Source: Chitinilyticum aquatile DSM 21506 (lineage in GTDB: Bacteria; Pseudomonadota; Gammaproteobacteria; Burkholderiales; Chitinibacteraceae). Taken from it: 64,000 nucleotides of DNA. The position numbers and the translations under genes were made by a program. Positions 1 through 8,255 of the stretch are shown here, piece after piece. How positions within the stretch are numbered: position 1 is the first letter of the stretch; every line of letters starts with the position of its first letter. The stretch covers positions 62,001 to 126,000 of the forward strand of contig NZ_AUMS01000008.1 in NCBI RefSeq assembly GCF_000430805.1. The letters are read 5' to 3'. The notes beneath the pieces are model-generated. The model was not told the DNA's origin, searched no databases, and saw only the letters and a program-made list of their open reading frames with translations.

Positions 1-14
1 TGCAGCGCGCCCAT

Positions 15-42
15 AAAACCCGACTGAACCAGTCGGGTTTTT
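15..42 (+). terminator. Intrinsic terminator of the upstream gene
   Basis: An 11-bp perfect stem (AAAACCCGACT / AGTCGGGTTTT) with a 5-nt loop is followed by T residues. It lies just before the iscR promoter and would insulate the isc operon from the gene to the left of the window. Confidence 0.85.
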
Positions 43-44
43 AG

Positions 45-73
45 TTGACTAAATCACTAGGTTATTTTAGGAT
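45..73 (+). promoter_or_regulatory. Probable iscR promoter
   Basis: A -35 box TTGACT (45-50) is separated by 17 bp from a -10 box TAGGAT (68-73), about 30 bp before the iscR ATG. In other proteobacteria IscR with its [2Fe-2S] cluster represses its own promoter. Autoregulation here is inferred from the family; I did not identify a specific IscR site. Confidence 0.55.
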
Positions 74-102
74 TGAGGCAAATCCAAAGCGAGGAAACCC
101 GC

Positions 103-597
103 ATGCGCCTGACCACCAAAGGCCGCTTTGCCGTCACTGCGATGCTCGACCTGGCGCTGCGCGAAGCGAACGGGCCGGTCACGCTGGCCGGCATCAGCGA
201 ACGCCAGCACATATCGCTTTCCTATCTGGAACAGCTGTTCGGAAAACTGCGCCGTCGCGAACTCGTCGACAGTGTTCGCGGCCCAGGCGGCGGCTACTGT
301 CTGGCTCGCCCGGCGCACGAAATCACCGTCGCCGCTATCATCTGTGCGGTGGACGAGCCGCTGGATGCCACGCAGTGCGGCGGCAAGGAAAACTGCCGTG
401 ACGAACACCGCTGCATGACACACGACCTGTGGGCCGGGCTGAACCGCACCATCTACGAGCACCTGTCCGCCGTTTCGCTGGGCAACCTGCTGGATGACCA
501 CAAGGCCAAGCTGGCACGCCGCAGCGAAATTGCCACCGGCAGCCTGATCGACACCCGCACCCTGAAAGAATCCGCAGGTTCGCCTGCCGCACATTGA
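103..597 (+). CDS. iscR: Fe-S cluster assembly transcriptional regulator IscR
   Basis: A 164-aa Rrf2-family winged-helix regulator that senses cellular Fe-S status. The start is the ATG at 103, preceded by a GAGGAAA ribosome site at 91-97. It gives the usual MRLTTKGRFAV beginning, whereas the TTG at 73 lies on the -10 box and is rejected. The three [2Fe-2S] cysteines C92, C98 and C104 are present with the C-x5-C-x5-C spacing of IscR, followed by H107. It is the first gene of the isc operon, 9 bp before iscS, as in most beta- and gammaproteobacteria. Confidence 0.97.
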   Translation: MRLTTKGRFAVTAMLDLALREANGPVTLAGISERQHISLSYLEQLFGKLRRRELVDSVRGPGGGYCLARPAHEITVAAIICAVDEPLDATQCGGKENCRDEHRCMTHDLWAGLNRTIYEHLSAVSLGNLLDDHKAKLARRSEIATGSLIDTRTLKESAGSPAAH

Positions 598-606
598 GTA
601 CCGGCC

Positions 607-1818
607 ATGACCAAGAAACCGATCTACCTCGATTACTCCGCCACCACCCCGGTTGACCCGCGCGTGGGCGCCAAGATGATCCCCTACCTCACCGAGCTGT
701 TCGGCAATCCGGCCAGCCGCTCCCACCCCTACGGCTGGGAAGCCGAAGCTGCGGTGGAAGAAGCGCGCGAGCAGGTTGCCGCGCTGGTGAACTGTGATCC
801 GAAGGAAATCGTCTGGACCTCGGGCGCCACTGAGTCGAACAACCTGGCCCTCAAGGGGGCTGCGCACTTCTACAGCAACAAGGGCAAACACCTGATCACG
901 GTGAAGACCGAACACAAGGCCATCCTCGACACCATGCGCGAGCTGGAACGTGAAGGCTTTGAGGTCACCTACCTCGACGTACTGGAAAACGGCCTGATCG
1001 ACCGTGCCGCACTGGAAGCCGCCATCCGCCCGGATACCATCCTGATTTCCGTGATGTTCGTGAACAACGAAATCGGCGTGATCCAGGATATCGAAGGCAT
1101 TGGCGAACTCTGCCGCAGCAAGGGCATCCTGTTCCATGTTGATGCCGCGCAGGCCACCGGCAAGGTGAAGATTGATCTCAATGCGCTGAAAGTCGACCTG
1201 ATGAGCTTCTCTGCGCACAAGACCTACGGCCCCAAAGGCATCGGTGCGCTGTACGTGCGCCGCAAGCCGCGCGTTCGCCTCGAAGCGCAGATGCACGGCG
1301 GCGGCCACGAGCGCGGTTTCCGCTCCGGCACGCTGGCCACCCATCAGATCGTCGGCATGGGCGAAGCCTTCCGCATCGCTCGGGAAGAGATGGATGAAGA
1401 GAACAAGCGCATCGGCGCACTGCGTGATCGCCTGTGGAACGGTCTGAAGGAAATCGAGGAAGTGCACCTCAATGGCGACATGGCGCGCCGCGTGCCGCAC
1501 AACTTGAACGTGAGCTTCAACTACGTCGAAGGCGAGTCGCTGATCATGGCGCTGAAGGACCTGGCGGTTTCCAGCGGCTCGGCCTGCACCTCTGCCTCGC
1601 TGGAACCGTCCTACGTGCTGCGTGCACTCGGCCGCTCGGATGAGCTGGCGCATTCGTCGATCCGCTTCACCATCGGCCGCTTCACGACGGAAGAGGACAT
1701 CGATCACACCATCGAACTCTGCAAGGCCAAGATCGGCAAGCTGCGCGAACTGTCGCCGCTGTGGGATATGTACAAGGAAGGCATCGACATCTCCACCATC
1801 GAGTGGGCCGCCCACTAA
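607..1818 (+). CDS. iscS: Cysteine desulfurase IscS
   Basis: A 403-aa PLP-dependent class V aminotransferase-fold enzyme. It converts cysteine to alanine and carries the sulfur as a persulfide to IscU, and to tRNA thiolation and other acceptors. The PLP lysine is K205 in [10 protein letters not shown]. The persulfide cysteine is C327 in [10 protein letters not shown], on the long flexible loop typical of group I enzymes. The length matches E. coli IscS (404 aa). It is the second gene of the isc operon. The 151 bp before iscU are unusually long and carry a small stem-loop. Confidence 0.98.
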   Translation: MTKKPIYLDYSATTPVDPRVGAKMIPYLTELFGNPASRSHPYGWEAEAAVEEAREQVAALVNCDPKEIVWTSGATESNNLALKGAAHFYSNKGKHLITVKTEHKAILDTMRELEREGFEVTYLDVLENGLIDRAALEAAIRPDTILISVMFVNNEIGVIQDIEGIGELCRSKGILFHVDAAQATGKVKIDLNALKVDLMSFSAHKTYGPKGIGALYVRRKPRVRLEAQMHGGGHERGFRSGTLATHQIVGMGEAFRIAREEMDEENKRIGALRDRLWNGLKEIEEVHLNGDMARRVPHNLNVSFNYVEGESLIMALKDLAVSSGSACTSASLEPSYVLRALGRSDELAHSSIRFTIGRFTTEEDIDHTIELCKAKIGKLRELSPLWDMYKEGIDISTIEWAAH

Positions 1819-1910
1819 TTTGCTCCGGCTCGCAGCGCCCTGCGGCGTTGCGTTGCCGCTTGTTTACAGCAGTAAACCGCGCGACACCGCGCCTTGCAGG
1901 ACACCGCGAC

Positions 1911-1927
1911 CCGGGCAAATTGCCCGG
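1911..1927 (+). other. Stem-loop in the iscS-iscU gap
   Basis: CCGGGCA / TGCCCGG form a perfect 7-bp stem with a 3-nt loop, about 43 bp before iscU. No T-run follows, so it is not an intrinsic terminator. Such structures between iscS and iscU could mark RNA processing; that role is inference. Confidence 0.35.
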
Positions 1928-1969
1928 ATGTGCGCGACCAATACAGATTAGAACTCGGAGGTACACAAA

Positions 1970-2350
1970 ATGGCATACAGCGAACAGGTCCTCGACCACT
2001 ACGAAAATCCGCGCAACGTCGGCGCCTTTGACAAGGGCGACGATACCGTCGGCACCGGCATGGTCGGCGCACCGGCCTGTGGCGACGTGATGAAGCTGCA
2101 GATCAAGGTCGGCGAAGACGGCGTGATCCAGGATGCGAAGTTCAAGACCTACGGCTGCGGCTCGGCGATTGCGTCGAGCTCGCTCGTCACCGAATGGGTG
2201 AAGGGCAAGACGCTCGACGAAGCACTGGCTATCAAGAATACGGCGATTGCCGAAGAGCTGGCGCTGCCGCCGGTGAAAATCCACTGCTCCATCCTGGCCG
2301 AAGACGCCATCAAGGCAGCGGTGGAAGACTACAAGAAGAAGCACGGCTAA
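1970..2350 (+). CDS. iscU: Fe-S cluster scaffold protein IscU
   Basis: A 126-aa scaffold on which [2Fe-2S] and [4Fe-4S] clusters are built from IscS sulfur before transfer by HscA/HscB. The conserved ligands are all present: C37 with D39 (APACGD), C63 (YGCGSA) and C106 (HCSIL). The HscA recognition motif LPPVK follows at 99-103. The start ATG is preceded by CGGAGG at 1956-1961. Copy 1 of the dispersed palindromic repeat follows it, separating it from iscA. Confidence 0.98.
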   Translation: MAYSEQVLDHYENPRNVGAFDKGDDTVGTGMVGAPACGDVMKLQIKVGEDGVIQDAKFKTYGCGSAIASSSLVTEWVKGKTLDEALAIKNTAIAEELALPPVKIHCSILAEDAIKAAVEDYKKKHG

Positions 2351-2357
2351 TTAAGAA

Positions 2358-2404
2358 GGGTATCAGCTTGTAGCCATTTAAAATCAATGACTACAAGGCA
2401 ATAC
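2358..2404. repeat. Dispersed palindromic repeat, copy 1 (iscU-iscA)
   Basis: Starts GGGTAT and has arms GTAGCCATTT and CAATGACTAC around a short A-rich loop. Its right end reads ATACAG instead of the family's ATACCC, so this copy has the intact left end and a decayed right end. Confidence 0.75.
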
Positions 2405-2420
2405 AGATAAAGGTATAGCA

Positions 2421-2744
2421 ATGGCACTCACACTGAGCGAAAGCGCTGCCACCCACGTGGCCAACTTCCTCGCCAAGCGCGGCAAGGGTCTGGGCGTACG
2501 GCTGGCCGTGAAAACCGCCGGCTGTTCGGGCATGGCGTACAAGCTGGAATTCGTCGACGTGGAAAACCCGGAAGATCTGGTGTTCGAGAGCAATGGCGTG
2601 AAGATCTACACCGACGCCAAGAGCCTCGCCTACATCGACGGTACCGAGCTCGACTACACCAAGGAAGGGCTGAACGAAGGCTTCAAGTTCAACAACCCGA
2701 ACGTGAAGAACGAGTGCGGTTGCGGCGAGAGCTTCCACGTTTAA
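2421..2744 (+). CDS. iscA: Iron-sulfur cluster assembly protein IscA
   Basis: A 107-aa A-type carrier that accepts Fe or Fe-S clusters from IscU and delivers them to apo-proteins. The three conserved cysteines are visible: C35 in AGCSGMAY, and C99 and C101 in the C-terminal CGCGESF. Length and motif spacing match IscA rather than the ErpA paralogue, which is encoded separately at 53714-54064. It stands between a dispersed repeat and a large inverted repeat, but order and strand fit the isc operon. Confidence 0.96.
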   Translation: MALTLSESAATHVANFLAKRGKGLGVRLAVKTAGCSGMAYKLEFVDVENPEDLVFESNGVKIYTDAKSLAYIDGTELDYTKEGLNEGFKFNNPNVKNECGCGESFHV

Positions 2745-2755
2745 ATTGAAATTCC

Positions 2756-2819
2756 ACCACAGAGACACAGAATCACAGAGAAACCCGTTCTCCTCTCTGT
2801 GCCTCTGTGTCTCTGTGGT
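2756..2819. repeat. 64-bp inverted repeat of the CCACAGAGACACAGA type
   Basis: Two 26-bp arms (2756-2781 and 2794-2819) are complementary at 24 of 26 positions and enclose a 12-nt loop. Each arm is a run of ACAGAG/ACACAG units. The element lies wholly between iscA and hscB and differs from the AGCCATT family. I recall very similar sequences between genes of unrelated bacteria, so it is probably a mobile or convergent intergenic element; this cannot be confirmed here. Confidence 0.85.
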
Positions 2820-2851
2820 TCAACGCTATTCAAACCGGCAGAAGGACTGCA

Positions 2852-3382
2852 ATGCAGTTTGATTTCAACCAGAGCCATTTCGCCCTGTTCGGCCTGCCGC
2901 AGCGCTTTGACGTCAGCGTCAGCGAACTCGACAGCCAGTACCGCGCGCTGCAGGCCGAATTCCACCCCGACCGCTTTGCCAGTGCCGATGACGCCACCCG
3001 GCGGCTGTCGCTGCAGATTGCCACCCGCGTCAACGAGGCCTACCAGACCCTGAAATCGCCACTGGCACGCGGCCGCTATCTGCTCGGGCTCAATGGCGTG
3101 GACACGCAGGAAGACACCAACACGGCCATGCCGATGGATTTCCTGATGCAGCAGATGGAATGGCGCGAAACCATTGCGGATGCCAAGGCCAGTCGCAATC
3201 TGGATGAACTGGAACGCCTGAACGTCGAGCTGCGCCATGAAATCGCTGCGCTGGAAGAACACCTCGGCCTGCTGCTGGACGAGGCACAATGGCAGGAAGC
3301 CAGTGTGGCGGTACGCAAGCTGCGCTTTCTGGAGAAACTCGACCAGGAAATCGGCGACGCGATCGAAGCGGTGATGTTTTAA
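2852..3382 (+). CDS. hscB: Fe-S assembly co-chaperone HscB
   Basis: A 176-aa J-domain protein that recruits IscU to the Hsp70 HscA and stimulates its ATPase. The N-terminal J domain holds the invariant HPD motif (EFHPDRFA, about residues 37-39). The C-terminal three-helix IscU-binding domain is of normal length. The start is the ATG at 2852 with AGAAGGA just before it; upstream in-frame codons fall inside the inverted repeat and are rejected. Order hscB-hscA-fdx is classical, although a terminator-like hairpin follows this gene. Confidence 0.95.
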   Translation: MQFDFNQSHFALFGLPQRFDVSVSELDSQYRALQAEFHPDRFASADDATRRLSLQIATRVNEAYQTLKSPLARGRYLLGLNGVDTQEDTNTAMPMDFLMQQMEWRETIADAKASRNLDELERLNVELRHEIAALEEHLGLLLDEAQWQEASVAVRKLRFLEKLDQEIGDAIEAVMF

Positions 3383-3428
3383 GGTGATGTTCTTTTAAGC
3401 AGCCGCAGGCAGGTGAAAACAGCCTGCC

Positions 3429-3459
3429 CCCTGTTTTCTGGCGCCGCCGGAAAACAGGG
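3429..3459 (+). other. Stem-loop downstream of hscB
   Basis: CCCTGTTTTC pairs with GAAAACAGGG around a GC-rich inner loop that can itself pair (GGC/GCC). No U-tract follows directly, so it may protect or pause RNA rather than terminate it. Confidence 0.45.
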
Positions 3460-3485
3460 AAAGCCCGGTCAGGCGGCACTGGTTG

Positions 3486-3506
3486 CCGGTTGTGAAACCG
3501 GTTTTT
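3486..3506 (+). terminator. Possible intrinsic terminator between hscB and hscA
   Basis: The stem CCGGTT / AACCGG with loop GTGA is followed directly by TTTTT. It is short, so termination may be partial. If active, it lowers hscA-fdx-iscX relative to the upstream isc genes. Confidence 0.55.
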
Positions 3507-3558
3507 CACGATTCATAGTGTGGATTCCAATCCTGAGTCACGACATACCCGCACGCCG

Positions 3559-3603
3559 ATTGCGCCACAGCCCTTCAAAACAAAGGGCCACAGCACAATA
3601 CCC
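3559..3603. repeat. Dispersed palindromic repeat, copy 2 (hscB-hscA)
   Basis: A diverged copy with arms GCGCCACAGCCCTT and AAGGGCCACAGCAC and an intact right end CAATACCC. The left end has lost GGGTAT. It lies 47 bp before the hscA start. Confidence 0.55.
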
Positions 3604-3649
3604 GTGATTGACGATTAGAATTCAAGCCAAGCACACAGGACTGAAGCCA

Positions 3650-5506
3650 ATGGCTTTGTTGCAAATTTCCGAACCCGGCCTTTCCGCCGCACCGCACCAG
3701 CACCGCCTGGCGGTGGGTATCGATCTGGGCACCACCAACTCGCTGGTTGCCACGGTCAAAAGCGGCAGCGCCACCTGCCTGCGCGATGAGGATGGCAGGA
3801 GCCTGCTGCCCAGCGTCGTGCATTACGGCAAGACTGGCGACATCCTCGTCGGTTGCGCGGCGCAGCTGCGCCAGAATGAAGATCCGGCCAACACCATTGT
3901 TTCGGTAAAGCGTTTCATGGGCCGTGGTGTCACCGACATTGGCGAGCTGGCGACCCCGTACCGCTTTGTCGATGAACCAGGCATGCTCAAGCTCGTGACC
4001 CGCGCCGGCGTGAAGAGTCCGGTGGAAGTCTCGGCCGAAATCCTGAAAAGCCTCAAATCCCGTGCGGAAAGCAGCCTTGGCGGCGACCTCGTTGGCGCGG
4101 TGATTACCGTCCCCGCCTATTTCGACGACGCGCAGCGTCAGGCGACCAAGGATGCCGCCAGGCTCGCCGGACTCAATGTGCTGCGGCTGCTCAACGAACC
4201 GACCGCCGCCGCCATTGCCTACGGGCTGGATAACGGCGCGGAAGGCACGTATGTCGTTTACGACCTGGGCGGCGGCACCTTTGACGTGTCGGTGCTCGAG
4301 CTCTCGCGTGGCGTGTTCGAAGTGCGCGCCACTTCGGGCGATGCCCAGCTTGGCGGTGACGATTTCGACCACCGCCTGTATTGCTGGGTGCTGGAGCAGG
4401 CCGGGCTGATGACGCCGTCGGCGCAGGACCAGCGTCTGCTGCTCACGCGCGCGCGCGAAGCCAAGGAGGCACTGACCGAGCACGACAGCACGCGCATCAC
4501 TGCCGTGCTGTCCGATGGCCAGGTGATTGACCAGCAGCTCACCGCGCACGATTTCCAGCAGCTCACCGCACATCTGGTGCAGAAGACCCTCCTGCCGGTA
4601 AAAAAAGCGCTGCGCGATGCAAGGCTCACTACCGGCGACATCAAGGGTGTCGTGCTGGTCGGTGGCGCAACCCGCATGCCGCATGTGCGCCGCGCGGTTG
4701 CTGACCTGTTCGGCCAGGAGCCGCTGACCAACCTCGACCCGGACAAGGTCGTCGCGCTCGGTGCGGCGATGCAGGCCAATGTGCTCGCGGGCAACAAGGG
4801 CGATGACGACTGGCTGCTGCTGGATGTGATTCCGCTGTCGCTGGGTCTGGAAACCATGGGCGGGCTGGTCGAGAAGGTCATCCCGCGCAATTCGACCATT
4901 CCGACCGCGCGTGCGCAGGAATTCACCACCTTCAAGGACGGCCAGACCGCGATGGCGATCCACGTGCTGCAGGGCGAGCGCGAACTGGTCTCCGACTGTC
5001 GCAGCCTCGCACGCTTCGAGTTGCGCGGCATTCCGGCCATGGTGGCGGGCGCGGCGCGCATCCGCGTCACGTTCCAGGTCGATGCAGACGGCCTGCTGTC
5101 GGTATCGGCACGCGAGCAGTCGACCGGCATCGAAGCCAGCATCGCCGTGAAGCCCTCGTATGGCCTCTCGGATGACGAGGTGGCCCGCATGCTGCAGGAT
5201 TCGATGCAGCACGCCCAGGACGACCTGCGCCTGCGCAAGCTGGGCGAAGCGCGGGTCGAGGCGGAAAGCCTGCTCAATGCACTGGATGTGGCACTGGCCA
5301 CCGACGCAGACCTGATCTCGGCTGCCGAGCAGGCTGCCATCCGTGCCAGCATGGCGAATCTGCGCGAGCTGTGCAGCGCCGACGATGCCGATGCCATCCG
5401 CATCGCCGCCGAAGCACTGAACCAGGCCAGCAGCGACTTCGCCGCCCGCCGCATGGACGCGGCGGTACGCCGTGGCCTCGCCGGGCAGAAAATTGCCGAG
5501 CTTTGA
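3650..5506 (+). CDS. hscA: Hsp70-family Fe-S chaperone HscA
   Basis: A 618-aa specialised Hsp70 that binds the LPPVK motif of IscU and drives cluster release with HscB. The actin-like ATPase domain opens with [14 protein letters not shown] and contains [11 protein letters not shown] and [10 protein letters not shown]. The C-terminal substrate-binding and lid region follows. The start is the ATG at 3650, about 9 bp after an AGGA; the upstream TTG at 3608 would read through the end of repeat copy 2. Its length matches HscA (about 616-620 aa) rather than DnaK. Confidence 0.97.
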   Translation: MALLQISEPGLSAAPHQHRLAVGIDLGTTNSLVATVKSGSATCLRDEDGRSLLPSVVHYGKTGDILVGCAAQLRQNEDPANTIVSVKRFMGRGVTDIGELATPYRFVDEPGMLKLVTRAGVKSPVEVSAEILKSLKSRAESSLGGDLVGAVITVPAYFDDAQRQATKDAARLAGLNVLRLLNEPTAAAIAYGLDNGAEGTYVVYDLGGGTFDVSVLELSRGVFEVRATSGDAQLGGDDFDHRLYCWVLEQAGLMTPSAQDQRLLLTRAREAKEALTEHDSTRITAVLSDGQVIDQQLTAHDFQQLTAHLVQKTLLPVKKALRDARLTTGDIKGVVLVGGATRMPHVRRAVADLFGQEPLTNLDPDKVVALGAAMQANVLAGNKGDDDWLLLDVIPLSLGLETMGGLVEKVIPRNSTIPTARAQEFTTFKDGQTAMAIHVLQGERELVSDCRSLARFELRGIPAMVAGAARIRVTFQVDADGLLSVSAREQSTGIEASIAVKPSYGLSDDEVARMLQDSMQHAQDDLRLRKLGEARVEAESLLNALDVALATDADLISAAEQAAIRASMANLRELCSADDADAIRIAAEALNQASSDFAARRMDAAVRRGLAGQKIAEL

Positions 5507-5579
5507 ATACCCCATGCGGCCGATGAGTCCCTTTTGCCGTGACTGAACTCATGGCACAGACAAATCCAGAGAAACGATC

Positions 5580-5918
5580 ATGACCCAGATAGTTGTCCTG
5601 CCCCACGCCACACTGTGCCCGGATGGCGCAGTCATCGACGCCGAACCCGGCACCAGCATCTGCGATGCCCTGCTGGAAAACGACATCGAAATCGAGCACG
5701 CCTGCGAGAAATCCTGTGCCTGCACCACCTGCCACGTTCTGGTCCGTGAAGGCTTCGACAGCCTTGCCGAAGCGGACGAGCTGGAGGAAGACCAGCTCGA
5801 CAAGGCCTGGGGGCTGGAAAGCTGCTCGCGACTCTCGTGCCAGGCCATCGTCGGCGAAACCGAGCTGGTCGTCGAGCTGCCGAAATACACCATCAATCAC
5901 GCACGTGAACACCACTGA
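5580..5918 (+). CDS. fdx: [2Fe-2S] ferredoxin of the isc operon
   Basis: A 112-aa adrenodoxin-type ferredoxin that supplies electrons for cluster assembly on IscU. The four cluster cysteines are C42, C48, C51 and C87, with C-x5-C-x2-C spacing in HACEKSCACTTC and the last in RLSCQAIV. It follows hscA by 73 bp on the same strand and precedes iscX, the usual arrangement. Confidence 0.96.
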   Translation: MTQIVVLPHATLCPDGAVIDAEPGTSICDALLENDIEIEHACEKSCACTTCHVLVREGFDSLAEADELEEDQLDKAWGLESCSRLSCQAIVGETELVVELPKYTINHAREHH

Positions 5919-5930
5919 GATACATTGACA

Positions 5931-5978
5931 GGTATGAATCTGCAGCCCTTTTTTCAAAAAGGCTGCAACGAAATACCC
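5931..5978. repeat. Dispersed palindromic repeat, copy 3 (fdx-iscX)
   Basis: Reads GGTAT, then arm TGCAGCCCTTTTT, a loop, then AAAAAGGCTGCA and ATACCC. The arms pair well with compensating changes relative to the family (CCCTTTTT/AAAAAGG in place of CCATTT/AAATGG). It ends 2 bp before the AAGGAGA-type ribosome site of iscX. Confidence 0.75.
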
Positions 5979-5990
5979 AAGGAGATTGTG

Positions 5991-6185
5991 ATGAAATGGA
6001 CCGATAGCCGGGAAATTGCCATTGCACTGGCCGACAAGTTTCCCGATGTGGATCCGAAAACCCTGCATTTCGTCGAACTGATGCAGTGGGTACTGGAGCT
6101 GGATGGCTTCAATGACGACCCGAAACATTGCGGCGAGCGGATTCTGGAAGCCATTCAACTGGCATGGATGGACGAAGCCGACTAA
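5991..6185 (+). CDS. iscX: Fe-S assembly protein IscX
   Basis: A 64-aa acidic protein of the IscX/YfhJ family. It binds IscS and modulates iron delivery and desulfurase rate. The start MKWTDSREIAIAL and the LMQWVLEL.GF core are typical. A strong AAGGAG lies at 5979-5984, immediately after a dispersed repeat, and fixes the ATG at 5991 rather than an upstream in-frame start inside the repeat. It is the last gene of the isc operon. Confidence 0.94.
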   Translation: MKWTDSREIAIALADKFPDVDPKTLHFVELMQWVLELDGFNDDPKHCGERILEAIQLAWMDEAD

Positions 6186-6244
6186 AACACCTTAAACTGC
6201 TGCCAGCGAATATTAGCGTATGGTAATGCAGAAGAAAGGTGCCC

Positions 6245-7255
6245 ATGCCCTCCTCCCACTCCGCCACGGCCGGTGAGTACGCCGGCAACCGCCTCACCCC
6301 GCTGGCGCGCCTGCTCGGATTGCGTGGCCTGCTGGGCGAGATGCTGGACAATCCGCATTCTTTTGCGGAAACGCTGCCTCAGCTGATTCGCCAGTGCGTC
6401 CACAGCATCCAGGAGGCTTGCGGCGAAAATGCCGATCTGGCGCTAGCCAGCATCCTCGTCTGTCAGGAAGGCGATTACCCCAGCCGCCATGCCTGCAATG
6501 TCGCCGTACTGGTCGAGCAGGTACTCAAAGCGCTCGGCTGGCGCGACAACGAGCGCCTCCCTGTCGTTGCCGCTGCACTGACGATGAACATCGCCATGCA
6601 CCAGCTGCAGAAGGAGCTGTCGCAGCAAAGCACGGCCCTGACCGAGGCACAGCGCCAGCTGATCCAGCAGCACCCGATCAACGGGCGCGACCTGTTGCGC
6701 GAGCTTGGCGTCGCCGACGCGGCCTGGCTGGAATGCGTACTGCAGCACCATGAAGCCCCCGATGGCAGCGGCTATCCGCAGCAGCTCACCGGCGATGCCG
6801 TGCTGTTCGAAGCCCGCCTGATCGGCCTGGCGGATCGCTACTGTGCCATGCTGTCGAAAAATGCCTGGCGCCGGGGCCAGCAGGCCGATGCGGCGCTCAT
6901 TTCGGCGCTGAACAGCTCGGCCAAATCGGTGGATGGCAAGCTGGGCCGCATATTCACGCAGACACTGGGCCCCTATCCACCGGGCGCGCTAGTCAAGCTG
7001 CTTACCGGTGAAATCTGCATGGTGCAAAGCGCGGGGCGTTCACTGGAAACCCCGCTGCTGATCGTACTCTTCGATGCCGCCGGCCGCGCGGTGAAGCCGC
7101 TGCTGCTGCGTGACAGCTTCCAGCTTGAATACAGCATTCAGGAAGTCCTCGACCTGCAAAGCGCACCGGGACCGATCAGCCTCACCCGCGTCTGGGGGCC
7201 GGATGCACGCCTGCCGGAGCCGGCGCCGGCCGCAGCAAGCACTGCCAGCGCCTGA
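6245..7255 (+). CDS. HD-GYP-like protein with a degenerate HD dyad
   Basis: A 336-aa cytoplasmic protein. Residues about 60-205 align by eye with the HD-GYP cyclic-di-GMP phosphodiesterase fold: R81-H82, H143 (QQHPINGRDLL), H168-H169-E170 and D173-GSGYP, and D197 (LADRYCAM). The metal-binding HD pair, normally in LLHDIGK, reads TMNIAM (M114-N115) here, so hydrolysis may be lost or altered. A C-terminal domain of about 90 residues looks like those trailing other HD-GYP proteins. The ATG at 6245 has AAAGG five bases upstream; a GTG at 6239 is possible. It follows iscX but probably is a separate unit. Confidence 0.75.
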   Translation: MPSSHSATAGEYAGNRLTPLARLLGLRGLLGEMLDNPHSFAETLPQLIRQCVHSIQEACGENADLALASILVCQEGDYPSRHACNVAVLVEQVLKALGWRDNERLPVVAAALTMNIAMHQLQKELSQQSTALTEAQRQLIQQHPINGRDLLRELGVADAAWLECVLQHHEAPDGSGYPQQLTGDAVLFEARLIGLADRYCAMLSKNAWRRGQQADAALISALNSSAKSVDGKLGRIFTQTLGPYPPGALVKLLTGEICMVQSAGRSLETPLLIVLFDAAGRAVKPLLLRDSFQLEYSIQEVLDLQSAPGPISLTRVWGPDARLPEPAPAAASTASA

Positions 7256-7262
7256 AGCACGC

Positions 7263-7739
7263 TTACCAGAGCGGCTCGTCAACCGGGGCTCCGCCGCCTC
7301 GCCGCTGCTGGTGCGCGGCCCGCTTCTGCTGCTGCCAGCTCTTGCGTTCGGCTTGCGTCACGACGCCGTTCCTGTCGGCATCCATGCGATCGAACATCTG
7401 TTCGGCGCGCTGAACGAAATCAGCCTTGCTGATGTCGGCCTGCATCCGCGGCCCCCGACCATCGCCCTTCGGGCCACTGGCTTGCTGCTTGCCCGCACGC
7501 GGGCACTGCGCCTTCATTGCGTCACGCCTGGCCTGACGCTCGGCGACCGTCAAGACACCATTGTGGTCGGCATCCATCAGGTCGAAGTGTTCGCCGGCCA
7601 GCCGGCCGGCATCTGCGCGGTTCAAATCGCCCTGCATTGCCATCGGGCGGGCACAGGGGCCGGATACAACAGGTGCGGGCACTGCCAAGGCAACGGCCGA
7701 AACGGCCACGGAAATAACTGCGGTCATGAAGATTTTCAT
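7263..7739 (-). CDS. Secreted EF-hand protein
   Basis: A 158-aa protein with an N-terminal signal peptide (MKIFMTAVISVAVSAVALA, cleavage likely after the alanine-rich stretch). It has two EF-hand calcium-binding loops, DADHNGVLTVAE and DADRNGVVTQAE, each with D at positions 1, 3 and 5 and E at 12. A basic, glutamine-rich C-terminus follows. The ATG at 7739 has CTGGAGAA upstream, and the longer reading to 7856 lacks support. It is probably periplasmic or secreted; its partner is unknown. It converges with the HD-GYP gene, with 7 bp between stops. Confidence 0.8.
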   Translation of the reverse strand: MKIFMTAVISVAVSAVALAVPAPVVSGPCARPMAMQGDLNRADAGRLAGEHFDLMDADHNGVLTVAERQARRDAMKAQCPRAGKQQASGPKGDGRGPRMQADISKADFVQRAEQMFDRMDADRNGVVTQAERKSWQQQKRAAHQQRRGGGAPVDEPLW

Positions 7740-7858
7740 GATGATTCTCCAGGGATAAGAAAAGTGCCGGCCAGCATGTGTGATTAACGCCCGCACCTCT
7801 GCCCGGTTGACACAATCTGCGCTATCCTCGCGGCTCTTTGCTCTCGAGAGGCTCAAGC

Positions 7859-8176
7859 ATGACCAATACCTTTGCCGAAAATCTGGCGGCCCTGCCCACC
7901 ATTGACCACCTCGCTGCGCTGGAGCTGCTGCACGGCGATACCCTGATTGCCCGCATGGAAAACAAACCCGGACAGGCTGGCAGCCTGCGGGTCTATCATG
8001 CGCTGTATCAGGAATTCGGCTGCATCAATACGGTTGCGGCCGACAAGGGCCTGCGGCTCTATGCCGAGCACACCGACGATGCGCGCACGAACCCGGGCAA
8101 GCATCCGAATATCGACCGCCTGTTTGCTGTCGAGGCCGAGCGCCCGTTTGCGGTGCGGCTGCTGCCGTCTGCCTGA
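7859..8176 (+). CDS. DUF2322-like conserved protein
   Basis: A 105-aa soluble protein of unknown function. Motifs ENKPGQAGSL, YAEHTDDAR and GKHPNIDRL match what I recall of the DUF2322 family, which is common in betaproteobacteria. No signal peptide or membrane segment is visible. The start at 7859 gives the family-like opening (AENLAALPTIDHL); the longer reading adds seven unlikely residues. It probably shares a transcript with the small membrane protein downstream. Confidence 0.75.
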   Translation: MTNTFAENLAALPTIDHLAALELLHGDTLIARMENKPGQAGSLRVYHALYQEFGCINTVAADKGLRLYAEHTDDARTNPGKHPNIDRLFAVEAERPFAVRLLPSA

Positions 8177-8255
8177 TCGCACACAGCAAGGAATGACAAA
8201 CCGGCCGGACTTTTTGCCATCATGATGAAGTCATGTTCTTCCCGGAGTATGCGCC

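Noticed and set aside
67-1815. A 582-codon open frame on the minus strand opposite iscR-iscS
   Set aside because: It mirrors high-GC codon use of iscS, has no recognisable motif or ribosome site, and iscR/iscS are unambiguous.
3575-5515. A 646-codon open frame on the minus strand opposite hscA
   Set aside because: Antisense shadow of hscA; no motifs and no initiation signals.
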